Shown here: one piece after another, positions 56,192 through 63,945 of the stretch
How positions within the stretch are numbered: the stretch's first letter is position 1
Layout: each line of letters opens with the position of its first letter
Assembly: GCF_000170755.1 (NCBI RefSeq)
Contig: NZ_ABCK01000003.1
Coordinates: 186,001 to 250,000 of the forward strand
Length of the DNA: 64,000 nucleotides
Reading direction: 5' to 3'
DNA from: Lentisphaera araneosa HTCC2155
Lineage (GTDB): Bacteria; Verrucomicrobiota; Lentisphaeria; Lentisphaerales; Lentisphaeraceae
Made by a program: the position numbers and the translations under genes
The notes under the pieces: generated by a model
The model's input: the letters and a program-made list of their open reading frames with translations, nothing else
The model's database searches: none
Told to the model about the DNA's origin: nothing

Positions 56192-57280
56192 CTAATAAAT
56201 AAAGCCTCGTGAGTAAATCTCATAAGTGAAGAACAAGGTATATGACAATACACAAGAACATTTAACTACACTTTGATTCCTAATAGGAAGATAAGATGTC
56301 AAAAATACTGTTAAAGTTAAATGCATGAAAGGATCAAAGTACATGGCCATGCGCCCGAACATATTGGCTCCGATAAAAAGGGAGATGAACATAAAGCACC
56401 AGCCAATCAAAGTGAAATTTGAAAAGAGAATGAGTGCTTTATCCTGACTCTGATTGATTTTCTTACGATAGACCCACGTCAATGTTGGAGTGGTACAATA
56501 AACAAGGAAGCGTAAAATATTCATTCCTTTACCAGATACCTCGCCATGTTTTTCGTATTTATATCCTAGCTCATTTGTGGTTGAATAGGCTATTTGAATG
56601 AATTGTTCAATAAGAAAACCAGACAAAACGGCTCCCAGAATAATTAAGGTTACTTTTTTTGACCAGACTCGGTTACTAAGAAAAAAGGCTCCTAAGAAAA
56701 AAATAAGATAGGGGTGGAAAGTGCATCCCAGTAGTATACAAGCAATGAATTTATAGGGGCGCTTGGTTAGATAATAGTGTACTCCAAGTAGGCCTATGCC
56801 CATCGCTATGATTTGTTTGATGGCAGCCATTGAAGCAAGAAACGTTCCCGAGGCAATAAAAAGAAATACGGTTAGCCATAACATCTGCGACCAACGCTGA
56901 TAGAAATAAAAAATTAAGCCAATGGAGGCAAGGGCATAGATAAATAGAAAAACTTGAGGGTTATCACTGATATAAGTTTTGATTAGCGTATTAAGGATAT
57001 AGAAGCCTGGATTCTCTGATAATTTCCAGTTTGTTTCTAATAGTGCATCCCATCCAGTATCAAGTCGTGAAAATTTTTTAATATACGCATAGGTGTCATT
57101 ATATCCTTTTCTTAAGCCAATGAAGAGGATTAAAATAGCCTGAATAAGAATGAGTAGGAATTTATTTTTGCGCAGTTTTATGCCCAGAAAAATACCATCT
57201 TGGTCAAAAGTAGGAATATTTTTTTGGGCAAAGTATGTTAAAAAAGTGGTACTAAATAAGACGCAGAAAATTGGAATCAT
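56192..57280 (-). CDS. wzy: O-antigen/EPS polymerase (EpsG/Wzy family)
   Basis: A 362-residue membrane protein with about ten helices. It polymerises repeat units in the periplasm. IQAILILFIGLRKGYNDTYAYIKKF and the central loop with conserved charged residues, followed by SMAAIKQIIAMGIGLLGVHYYLTKRPYKFIACILLGCTFHPYLIFFLG, match the EpsG family. It is AT-rich. Its 3' end has been copied to 55526-55748. Confidence 0.88.
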   Translation of the reverse strand: MIPIFCVLFSTTFLTYFAQKNIPTFDQDGIFLGIKLRKNKFLLILIQAILILFIGLRKGYNDTYAYIKKFSRLDTGWDALLETNWKLSENPGFYILNTLIKTYISDNPQVFLFIYALASIGLIFYFYQRWSQMLWLTVFLFIASGTFLASMAAIKQIIAMGIGLLGVHYYLTKRPYKFIACILLGCTFHPYLIFFLGAFFLSNRVWSKKVTLIILGAVLSGFLIEQFIQIAYSTTNELGYKYEKHGEVSGKGMNILRFLVYCTTPTLTWVYRKKINQSQDKALILFSNFTLIGWCFMFISLFIGANMFGRMAMYFDPFMHLTLTVFLTSYLPIRNQSVVKCSCVLSYTLFFTYEIYSRGFIY

Positions 57281-57306
57281 TATTTTTAATTAACAGCTCG
57301 TAGAGA

Positions 57307-58323
57307 CTAGTTATTGGTTTTTAAATTATTCCAGTACCAATCTACAGAGGCTTGGATGCCCTGATTGAAGTCATGGCTAGGTGAGTAATTGAGGAGTTTT
57401 TGAGCTTTTGAAATGTCCGCTTTTGAATGCTTGATGTCACCAGTTCTTTCTGGGCCATAAAATACTTTAGCTTGAGCAATCTGTGGATTAAATTTTGCGA
57501 GCAAATGACGAAGAGTTTCAAATAGGCTATTGAGGGTCTCATTCCCCCCACAGGCGGCATTAAAGACTTGGTTAATGGCATCAGGATTTGTCGTTAAGCT
57601 AGCCAGTTGATTGAGTTGAATGATATTATCTATATAAGTAAAGTCTCGGCTAGTTAAGCCATCACCATTAATCGTAATTGACTCTCCATTAATGAGCGCA
57701 GAGACAAAGGTGGGGATGACTGCGGCATAGGCGCCGTCGGGAGTTTGGCGTCGTCCAAAGACATTAAAATAACGTAGGCCAATCGTCTCGAGCCCATAGG
57801 ATTTATAAAAAACATCAGCATAGAGTTCGTTGGTATATTTTGTGATGGCGTAGGGGGAAAGGGGTTTGCCAATCGTATGTTCTACTTTGGGAAGTCTAGG
57901 ATGATCGCCATAAGTTGATGAGCTAGCGGCATAGATAAAGCGTTTGACTTTGGCATCGCGAGCTGCGACCAACATCTTGAGAAAGCCTCCGTTATTGACT
58001 TCGTCAGTGGTGACGGGGTCCTTAAGTGAGCGAGGCACGGAGCCGAGTGCAGCTTGATGCAAGACGTAATCTATGTCCTCGCAAGCTTGATGACAGTGGT
58101 CTTGCTTGCGAATGTCGCCCCTAATGAGCTCAAAGTTATTTGCAATGGGTCGCTGATTTTCAAAGTCGTAGAGATGAGAAAGATTTTTTTCTTTACCTGT
58201 AGAGAAATCATCAAGAACTCTCACTCGATTATTTTGCTTAAGTAAAACATCTACCAAGTTGGAGCCAATAAAACCGGCGCCACCAGTGACGAGGACGTGA
58301 CTATTTTCGATTGTTCTTTTCAT
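57307..58323 (-). CDS. tviC: UDP-N-acetylglucosamine(uronic acid) 4-epimerase, WbpP/TviC type
   Basis: A 338-residue SDR epimerase. The dinucleotide motif is VTGGAGFIGSNLVDVLL, followed by VLDDFSTGKEKNL, which is typical of WbpP/TviC. The catalytic SSST and YxxxK (SPYAITKYTNELYADVF) are intact, and RYFNVFGRRQTPDGAYAAVIP is the substrate loop. With the TviB-like dehydrogenase upstream it predicts UDP-GalNAcA. Between the two genes lies a GxxExxY pseudogene. Confidence 0.9.
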   Translation of the reverse strand: MKRTIENSHVLVTGGAGFIGSNLVDVLLKQNNRVRVLDDFSTGKEKNLSHLYDFENQRPIANNFELIRGDIRKQDHCHQACEDIDYVLHQAALGSVPRSLKDPVTTDEVNNGGFLKMLVAARDAKVKRFIYAASSSTYGDHPRLPKVEHTIGKPLSPYAITKYTNELYADVFYKSYGLETIGLRYFNVFGRRQTPDGAYAAVIPTFVSALINGESITINGDGLTSRDFTYIDNIIQLNQLASLTTNPDAINQVFNAACGGNETLNSLFETLRHLLAKFNPQIAQAKVFYGPERTGDIKHSKADISKAQKLLNYSPSHDFNQGIQASVDWYWNNLKTNN

Positions 58324-58337
58324 AATTTTTTGTTTAA

Positions 58338-58356
58338 ACCACAGATTTGACAGATT
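58338..58356. repeat. CCACAGAT-type dispersed element beside the GxxExxY remnant
   Basis: AACCACAGATTTGACAGATT is read just past the pseudogene stop. The same AACCACAGAT...GATTT core occurs again at 62360-62380. Such elements are often seen next to GxxExxY genes in other bacteria (from memory). Confidence 0.5.
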
Positions 58357-58364
58357 CAGCAGAT

Positions 58365-58757
58365 TTATTTTGTGTAAATAATTCGTTCATATTTAAGTTT
58401 TAGATGACTTCCGAAATTGATAAGATAAGCGACTGATAATCCAGTAGCTTTTAGGTAATTGAAAGTTTGTGCACGGTGTTCGTAGTCAAGTTTTTTGACG
58501 GCCTTGATTTCAATGATGATTTTATCATAAACAAAAAATTCGGGAATATATTTCTTCTGTAGTTGAGTGCCTTTATAAATTAATTTTATTTCTTTTTGTG
58601 CATCAAAGGTGATGGATTGAGAGCTGAATTCGAGTTCGAGACATTCTTGTTAGACCGCTTCTAAAAAACCTGGGCCAATTTCATTGTATACCTCAAAGCA
58701 TGCTCCTAATATTTTATACCCTTCATCTTTATATAAAAACTCTATGTCAATTTCCCT
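58365..58757 (-). pseudogene. GxxExxY protein pseudogene
   Basis: The minus strand reads, in one frame, EFLYKDEGYKILGACFEVYNEIGPGFLEAV, then TAA, then QECLELEF...KKYIPEFFVYDKIIIEIKAVKKLDYEHRAQTFNYLKATGLSVAYLINFGSHLKLKYERIIYTK and a normal stop. The stop codon at about 58648-58650 stands exactly where the tyrosine of the GxxExxY signature belongs. The expected start codon is AGG (58755-58757). Otherwise the frame is intact, so the gene was lost recently. The family is a PD-(D/E)XK-like group of unknown role. Confidence 0.88.
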
Positions 58758-58783
58758 ATCTGTTCCATCTGACTGATCTGTGC

Positions 58784-60085
58784 TTAAAGTCGTCCATCAA
58801 TTTGTGTGGGGTCGAGAACACATTTGATATCGTAAATGACGCTATTGTCATGGGTGATAGATTTAATATCGAGGTCTTTGAATTCCTTGTGAGCGACGGC
58901 GAGGATGACGGCGTCGTAATCAGAATCGAGTTCTTGGACGAGGTCGACCGCGTATTCATCTTTGACTTCCTGAGCATTGGCCCAAGGGTCGTGTACCGAA
59001 ACTTTGACATGAAAACTTTGTAATTCTTCAATAACATCGATAACTCGTGAATTGCGAATGTCAGGGCAGTTTTCTTTAAAAGTAATTCCTTTGACGAGGA
59101 CTTTGGCGCCAGCAATCGTTTGGCCTTTGGCAATCATCAGTTTGATAACGGTATTTGCCACATAAGCACCCATGCCATCGTTGAGGCGACGGCCAGCTAG
59201 AATGATTTCGGGTTGGTAGCCCACTTGCTGTGCTTTGTGAGTGAGGTAGTAAGGGTCGACACCAATACAGTGCCCGCCGACTAGCCCAGGGCGGAACGGG
59301 AGGAAATTCCATTTGGTTCCTGCGGCTTCGAGTACATCCAAGGTATCGATTCCTATTTTTTCGAAAATGAGGGCAAGCTCGTTGACAAGAGCTATGTTGA
59401 GGTCACGCTGTGTATTTTCAATGACTTTTGCGGCTTCAGCAACTTTAATAGAGGGAGCCAAGTGAGTGCCAGCCGTGATGATATTTTGGTAGAGCTTATC
59501 AATTTCTTGACCGATTTCGGGCGTGGACCCCGAAGTGACTTTCTTGATGTTTGGTAGTCGGTGAGTCTTATCTCCGGGATTGATGCGTTCGGGTGAGTAG
59601 CCGGCGTAGAAAACATCGTTTTCAGTTTTTAGAGCTTGGCTATTAGCTTCTAGGGTTTCAGTGGAAATATATTTTAGACCTGAGAGCTTTTCGATAATGG
59701 GGATACAAACTTCTTCGGTAGCCCCTGGGTATACGGTACTTTCGTATATGACAATATCACCTTTTTTTATGACGCTAGCAACAGTTTGTGAAGCTTTCTC
59801 TAGAGGGCTTAAGTCGGGCCGTTTGTGTTCGTCTATTGGGGTGGGAACCGTGACGATATAAATTTGTGCGTTTTTGAGTTCTTCAACATCATAAGTAAAG
59901 GTAAGTTTGTGCGCTTCTGTAAACTCATGTTCTTCAACTTCTAAGGTGGCGTCATGACCTTTATTGAGTTCTTTAATACGAGCTTGATTGATATCGAAGC
60001 CGAGTGTCGTAACTTTTTTCCCGAATTCAATGGCGAGGGGGAGCCCAACATAACCTAGGCCAATAATTGCGATGTTTTTATTCAT
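58784..60085 (-). CDS. tviB: UDP-N-acetyl-D-glucosamine/galactosamine 6-dehydrogenase, TviB type
   Basis: A 433-residue NAD-dependent enzyme oxidising UDP-HexNAc to the uronic acid. The Rossmann motif is [28 protein letters not shown]. The catalytic cysteine lies in [19 protein letters not shown] (about residue 272). [24 protein letters not shown] marks the TviB/WbpO group rather than Ugd. With tviC it makes UDP-GalNAcA. A 187-base AT-rich spacer precedes it. Confidence 0.94.
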   Translation of the reverse strand: MNKNIAIIGLGYVGLPLAIEFGKKVTTLGFDINQARIKELNKGHDATLEVEEHEFTEAHKLTFTYDVEELKNAQIYIVTVPTPIDEHKRPDLSPLEKASQTVASVIKKGDIVIYESTVYPGATEEVCIPIIEKLSGLKYISTETLEANSQALKTENDVFYAGYSPERINPGDKTHRLPNIKKVTSGSTPEIGQEIDKLYQNIITAGTHLAPSIKVAEAAKVIENTQRDLNIALVNELALIFEKIGIDTLDVLEAAGTKWNFLPFRPGLVGGHCIGVDPYYLTHKAQQVGYQPEIILAGRRLNDGMGAYVANTVIKLMIAKGQTIAGAKVLVKGITFKENCPDIRNSRVIDVIEELQSFHVKVSVHDPWANAQEVKDEYAVDLVQELDSDYDAVILAVAHKEFKDLDIKSITHDNSVIYDIKCVLDPTQIDGRL

Positions 60086-60272
60086 AATAAGTTTTTTTTT
60101 GCTTGGGGGTTGAGATGATTTTGAATTTAAAATTAATTATTCTTTTACTCTACAAAGGGTATTTGAACTTTTTTTTGTTAGCTAGCTATAGTGCATAAAA
60201 AAAATGTTTGAAAGCTTAATTTGCTTAAAGAATGATGAAAGTTGTTTTTTGTGAGTTCTTTTTGATTTTGTG

Positions 60273-61427
60273 TCACCTTTGTCGATAGCCGGTAGCCAGA
60301 CCCGGGATGAGCGTTAACACTTTGAAGAAAATCAGTATTGGCCTGAAAAGAAAGTATGAATAATAGAGTTGTTTAGGTAATCTGATTTTATCCCATTCAC
60401 TTGTTTTGTAGAAATATTTCATACACAAGCGTGGCCAATTGTAATAAGGAGTCATCTGAAATCGTAATCTGTGTCTCATTACTTTTAGTTTTATTGCAAA
60501 TGCAAAGTATTCATGAGAACTAATGTTTGTTATGAAATCTCCCGTAAGTTTGGCGTCCGAAGCTTTAAACGGTAAGGGTACAGAGAGTATATCTTTAGCT
60601 AATGCGCAAGTCTCAAAAATGATTTTTTCTAGTTTGCGTTTCTTGGCTAAATTCAACACTTTATCCCAATTAAGAGTATTGTCATGAAGGATTTTTCCTA
60701 TATCCATTAGCCAATGTAACCTAGCCCAGTAGTGACTTGAGCCATGAACGCACAATTCAATAAAATTCATTTCTGGGTTTAGTACGGTTAAATTTGTGTT
60801 GTCAAAGTTAAAAGTGCTATGAAAGTTATTGTCCATGACCTCAGGTGACCTGATTAGAGAACAAACATCAGTTAAAACTTCAATGACAATCCCTTGCTTC
60901 ACATAGGCTATTTGGTGAGAGAATTTCTTGTGAAAATTAATGCGGTCATTATTGACCCATTTAAATTCTTTACATTTATATCCATTATCTAAAAGTAATT
61001 GATGTACTTTTAAACGGTCCTTTTTTTCAATAATTACATCAATATCACCTACTGTTCTTGTCGATATGTCACCCCAAAGTTTTAAAGATAAGATCAGTCC
61101 TTTAGTATAAAAATGCCTAATGGTATTTTGCTTTAGTAGACCTGATAGCTCCAATATGATTCTTTTGTGATGTTCTGAATTGAGTTTGTTTGTAATAGCA
61201 TGATTCTTTAGTATTGGTATTATTTTCACTTGAGTTAAACTATCTTTAAAGACTTCGTAGACCAATGTTTCGACTCGGTGCCTTCTTACTAAAAATAGAA
61301 ATAGCTTCCAATCAAGAGTATCTGGGATAAAGATTTTTTTTTCTGAAATTTTGGAAGATAAAATATGAAGTAAAAAAGCAAATTCTTCTGACTCTATTTT
61401 ATAATAAGTGTATTTTTTATTACCCAT
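60273..61427 (-). CDS. Nucleotidyltransferase-like protein (PF14907-type)
   Basis: A 384-residue protein of the 'uncharacterised nucleotidyltransferase' kind. KGLILSLKLWGDISTRTVGDIDVIIEKKDRLKVHQLLLDNGYK contains the G-D-x-D metal motif, and LNPEMNFIELCVHGSSHYWARLHWLMDIGKIL is the second family block. Members are found beside polysaccharide or peptide-modification genes, but their reaction is unknown. The gene is near the upstream end of the locus. Confidence 0.82.
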   Translation of the reverse strand: MGNKKYTYYKIESEEFAFLLHILSSKISEKKIFIPDTLDWKLFLFLVRRHRVETLVYEVFKDSLTQVKIIPILKNHAITNKLNSEHHKRIILELSGLLKQNTIRHFYTKGLILSLKLWGDISTRTVGDIDVIIEKKDRLKVHQLLLDNGYKCKEFKWVNNDRINFHKKFSHQIAYVKQGIVIEVLTDVCSLIRSPEVMDNNFHSTFNFDNTNLTVLNPEMNFIELCVHGSSHYWARLHWLMDIGKILHDNTLNWDKVLNLAKKRKLEKIIFETCALAKDILSVPLPFKASDAKLTGDFITNISSHEYFAFAIKLKVMRHRLRFQMTPYYNWPRLCMKYFYKTSEWDKIRLPKQLYYSYFLFRPILIFFKVLTLIPGLATGYRQR

Positions 61428-61455
61428 AAGGATTTGCCTGTAATTTATTAAACTC

Positions 61456-61622
61456 CTAGCAGTCTGTCGGACTTTGAGCTTCGTAAGGAAAAACGGAGTG
61501 AATAAAGTGGTTTTTGTCAGAGATGAGACGAATATTAGACATGTTTAACGAATTTCGGGCATGAACTCGGTGAAATTCAGCTGTTTTACAGTCTGACGGA
61601 GAGAAACCCGTCAGGCTGCTAG
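61456..61622. repeat. Possible MITE-like element
   Basis: A non-coding 167-base segment between CTAGCAGTCTGTCGG on the left and the reverse-complement CTAGCAGCCTGACGG on the right (about 12 of 15 match). The right end is also a hairpin: CAGTCTGACGG and CCGTCAGGCTG around AGAGAAAC. No transposase is inside. The boundaries are by eye. Confidence 0.5.
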
Positions 61623-61695
61623 CTTTATACGAAGGGGTTGAAATAAGTTGTTTGAGACGTAAGTAGATTGATTTACTAGGTAGTAAGTTCAGCGT

Positions 61696-62154
61696 TTATG
61701 ATGTAAAACTAGTGCCAACTTGTGCACTTCTATACCACTCACGAATGGCTTGATGCTTACCTTTTTCAGATGGTGCCCACTCAGCAAAATATGTAACTTG
61801 CTCTGGATTATAAGGCCCTTGTTTGATTTTCATTATGATAGTAACCGGATCTAATGGAACGATTGAATGCCAAGTTCCTGCGGGGATTTGTATAGCATGT
61901 AATTCAGACTTAAGTCCAAGTTCTACTTTTTTAGTTATGCAACTTAGCTCATCAAAAAAGAGTACTGCAGCGCGTCCTTTTACCGCGACTATCATTTCCC
62001 ATTTCTCTTTTTGTGGGTACATGTGTGGCGGAATATAGCTTTCTTGATCAATGGCAATGCATATTCTTTGAATCGGATCTTCAAAAGAATCATGCAAGTT
62101 AAGGTGCGCGCGTTTTCTAGCTGATTTATTTGCAGCGACTTCAAGTTTAATCAA
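61696..62154 (-). CDS. wbuC: WbuC-family cupin metalloprotein
   Basis: A 152-residue cupin found in many O-antigen loci. Family features are the N-terminal basic helix SARKRAHLNLHDSFEDPIQRICIA, PPHMYPQKEKWEMIVAVKGRAAVLFFD with the metal His/Glu, IPAGTWHSIVPL, and the final FAEWAPSEK. It is the first gene seen at the promoter end of the locus. Its reaction is not known. Confidence 0.9.
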   Translation of the reverse strand: MIKLEVAANKSARKRAHLNLHDSFEDPIQRICIAIDQESYIPPHMYPQKEKWEMIVAVKGRAAVLFFDELSCITKKVELGLKSELHAIQIPAGTWHSIVPLDPVTIIMKIKQGPYNPEQVTYFAEWAPSEKGKHQAIREWYRSAQVGTSFTS

Positions 62155-62785
62155 GTCTTCTTTACTAAGCGATTTCCTGTTTCTAAATTTTAGAATTCAT
62201 CTCTCGTCCATAACTTTCAACTCAGCGCTAAGCGCGTTTCCTTAGCACGAAGTGCGTTTTCTCAGCCTGACCTTACCAAAATTATTTAATCTTTTTTAAT
62301 TAATTGATGACGACTTCGACGATTTTATAGGGGCTAAAGCTCTGAAAGAAGCATGAGTTTAACCACAGATCATGCAGATTTAACTTTTATACTTAGCAGG
62401 GTCTGACCAATGGCGCTTGCGAAGTAGGAAAATAAAATCTGTGGTAGAGGTTTTTGCTTTCATTCAAATCGAGAATTAAAGATTCATAATTATTTTATTT
62501 TGTGAAAACTAGGCAGGCTCCGCATGAAAAATGGAGCGGGCATTTTTCATTAACTTTGTGCTTGATGACTACTTGTGACTATAGCTTGTTTTAAATGGCA
62601 ATGAAATAGGTGGATATTAAAAAAATATGATTATCTAATTCATACTTAAGTTTGTGATTAATCAAAAAGCGCAAATCGCGTAAGGATTAAGGGTATAATT
62701 AATTGATAATTATTTTTTGTGAGGGGCATACTTTTTGGAGAGGTGTTTTTTATGTAATAAGTTTAGGTAAATGAGGAGCATGCAA
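62155..62785. repeat. Intergenic region with hairpin relics, a CCACAGAT element and a 10-bp stem hairpin
   Basis: A 631-base non-coding gap between divergent genes. 62220-62275 has GCGC-TAA-GCGC and GCAC-GAA-GTGC in the usual CTCAGC/TTAGC setting. ACCACAGAT (62361-62369) and ATCTGTGGT (62437-62445) form a wide inverted repeat. ATGAAAAATG and CATTTTTCAT (62524-62550) form a perfect 10-bp stem around GAGCGGG. The promoters of wbuC and the stress protein must lie here too. Confidence 0.75.
62703..62732 (+). promoter_or_regulatory. Possible sigma-70 promoter of the stress protein gene
   Basis: TTGATA (62703-62708) and CATACT (62727-62732) are 18 bases apart, about 50 bases before the start codon. 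By-eye assignment. Confidence 0.35.
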
Positions 62786-63667
62786 ATGAAAAATATAGAA
62801 ACCATAATTGTTGGCGTTACTTCAAAGAAACAATTCAGTTTAGCTGTGCGAGAAGCGCAAAAGTTAAGTGAACTCTTCGGAGTGCTGATCTACCCCGTAC
62901 ATATCATTGAGCCGCTGAGTGTGAAATTACTCCACCCCACATCTACTGATGAGACAATAGATAAAATGATGATGAAACTGAGTGATGAAATACAGCGACT
63001 CTACCCCGATTATGGACATCATAAAATTGAGGCACCACTCATCAGTGTGGGTAATACGGCAAAAGAGCTTGCGCATATCGCAAAAAAAATTGGTAATTCA
63101 CTCATTGTTGTGGGGCGTCATAGTAGTGGTTTTAGGCATATGCTTGGCAAGAGTCATGCCGAACGCTTAGTGAAATACGCCGAGGGACCCGTGTGGATTC
63201 ATCCCGATAAAGCTTTTACTGGCATCCCCAAGAAAATTTTATGCCCCGTAGATTTTACCACGTCATGTCAAAAAGCGGCGGCGGAAGCCTTATCTTTTGC
63301 GGAACAAACAGGGGCGAAACTCGAGTTTGTGCATGTGCTTCCCGAAGTGATCAATTACTCAGATTTTGATGGCTACCTTAGCACAAATAGTGGGGTGACA
63401 GAAATTACCGATGACGTTTTCCGGAAAGAGGCTGAGACGCAGTTCCGTCGCCTCTACAATTTATTGAATATCGATGAAGAACGCCACCCTCAGCACGTGC
63501 GTTTCGGTGATCCCTCCGCACAGATTCATATTTTGGCAAAAGAAATGAAAGCGGATTTGATTGTCGTGAGTTCCTCCTCCAATCATAAACTCGAAAAGAT
63601 GATTACGGGTAGCACAGTACGCCACATCATTCATGATGCTAAAGTTGATGTCCTCGTTGTGAAATAG
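62786..63667 (+). CDS. Tandem universal stress protein (two UspA domains)
   Basis: About 293 residues with two UspA folds, roughly 1-145 and 146-293. The first contains IIVGVTSKKQFSLAVREA and LIVVGRHSSG, the second ILCPVDFTTSCQKAAAEALSFAEQTGAKLEFVHVLPEV, then LIVVSSSSNHKLEKMITGSTVRHIIHDAKVDVLVV. The second domain ends with the ATP-binding G-2x-G-9x-G-like pattern altered (ITGSTVRHI). ATG 62786 has GAGGAG 7 bases upstream and is preferred over ATG 62771 and 62780. A hairpin array begins at the base after the stop. Confidence 0.9.
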   Translation: MKNIETIIVGVTSKKQFSLAVREAQKLSELFGVLIYPVHIIEPLSVKLLHPTSTDETIDKMMMKLSDEIQRLYPDYGHHKIEAPLISVGNTAKELAHIAKKIGNSLIVVGRHSSGFRHMLGKSHAERLVKYAEGPVWIHPDKAFTGIPKKILCPVDFTTSCQKAAAEALSFAEQTGAKLEFVHVLPEVINYSDFDGYLSTNSGVTEITDDVFRKEAETQFRRLYNLLNIDEERHPQHVRFGDPSAQIHILAKEMKADLIVVSSSSNHKLEKMITGSTVRHIIHDAKVDVLVVK

Positions 63668-63927
63668 TTTACGCGCTTCGCGCTGAGTTTACGCGCTTCG
63701 CGCTGAGTTTACGCGCTTCGCGCTGAGAATACACGCTAGGTGCTGAGTTTACGCGCTTCGCGCTGAGTTGACGCACTGCGTGCTGAGTTTACGCGCTTCG
63801 CGCTGAGTTTACGCGCTTCGCGCTGAGTTGACGCACTGCGTGCTGAGTTTACGCGCTTCGCGCTGAGAATACGCACTGCGTGCTGAGTTGACGCACTACG
63901 CGCTGAGTTTACGCGCTATGCGCTGAG
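63668..63927. repeat. Thirteen tandem 20-bp hairpin units
   Basis: Thirteen head-to-tail units of exactly 20 bases. Eight carry or equal the consensus core ACGCGCTTCGCGCTGAG. The others have ACGCACTGCGTGCTGAG (three), ACACGCTAGGTGCTGAG, ACGCACTACGCGCTGAG or ACGCGCTATGCGCTGAG. Each unit is a hairpin with a 4-bp stem and 3-base loop; in the GCAC variants both arms change together (GCAC/GTGC). The first three bases of the unit vary (TTT, TTG, AAT). Non-coding. Confidence 0.95.
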
Positions 63928-63945
63928 TTATTATAGGAGGGGAAT

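Noticed and set aside
63668-63927. CRISPR array
   Set aside because: Units are contiguous with a 20-base period and no unique spacers; no cas gene nearby.
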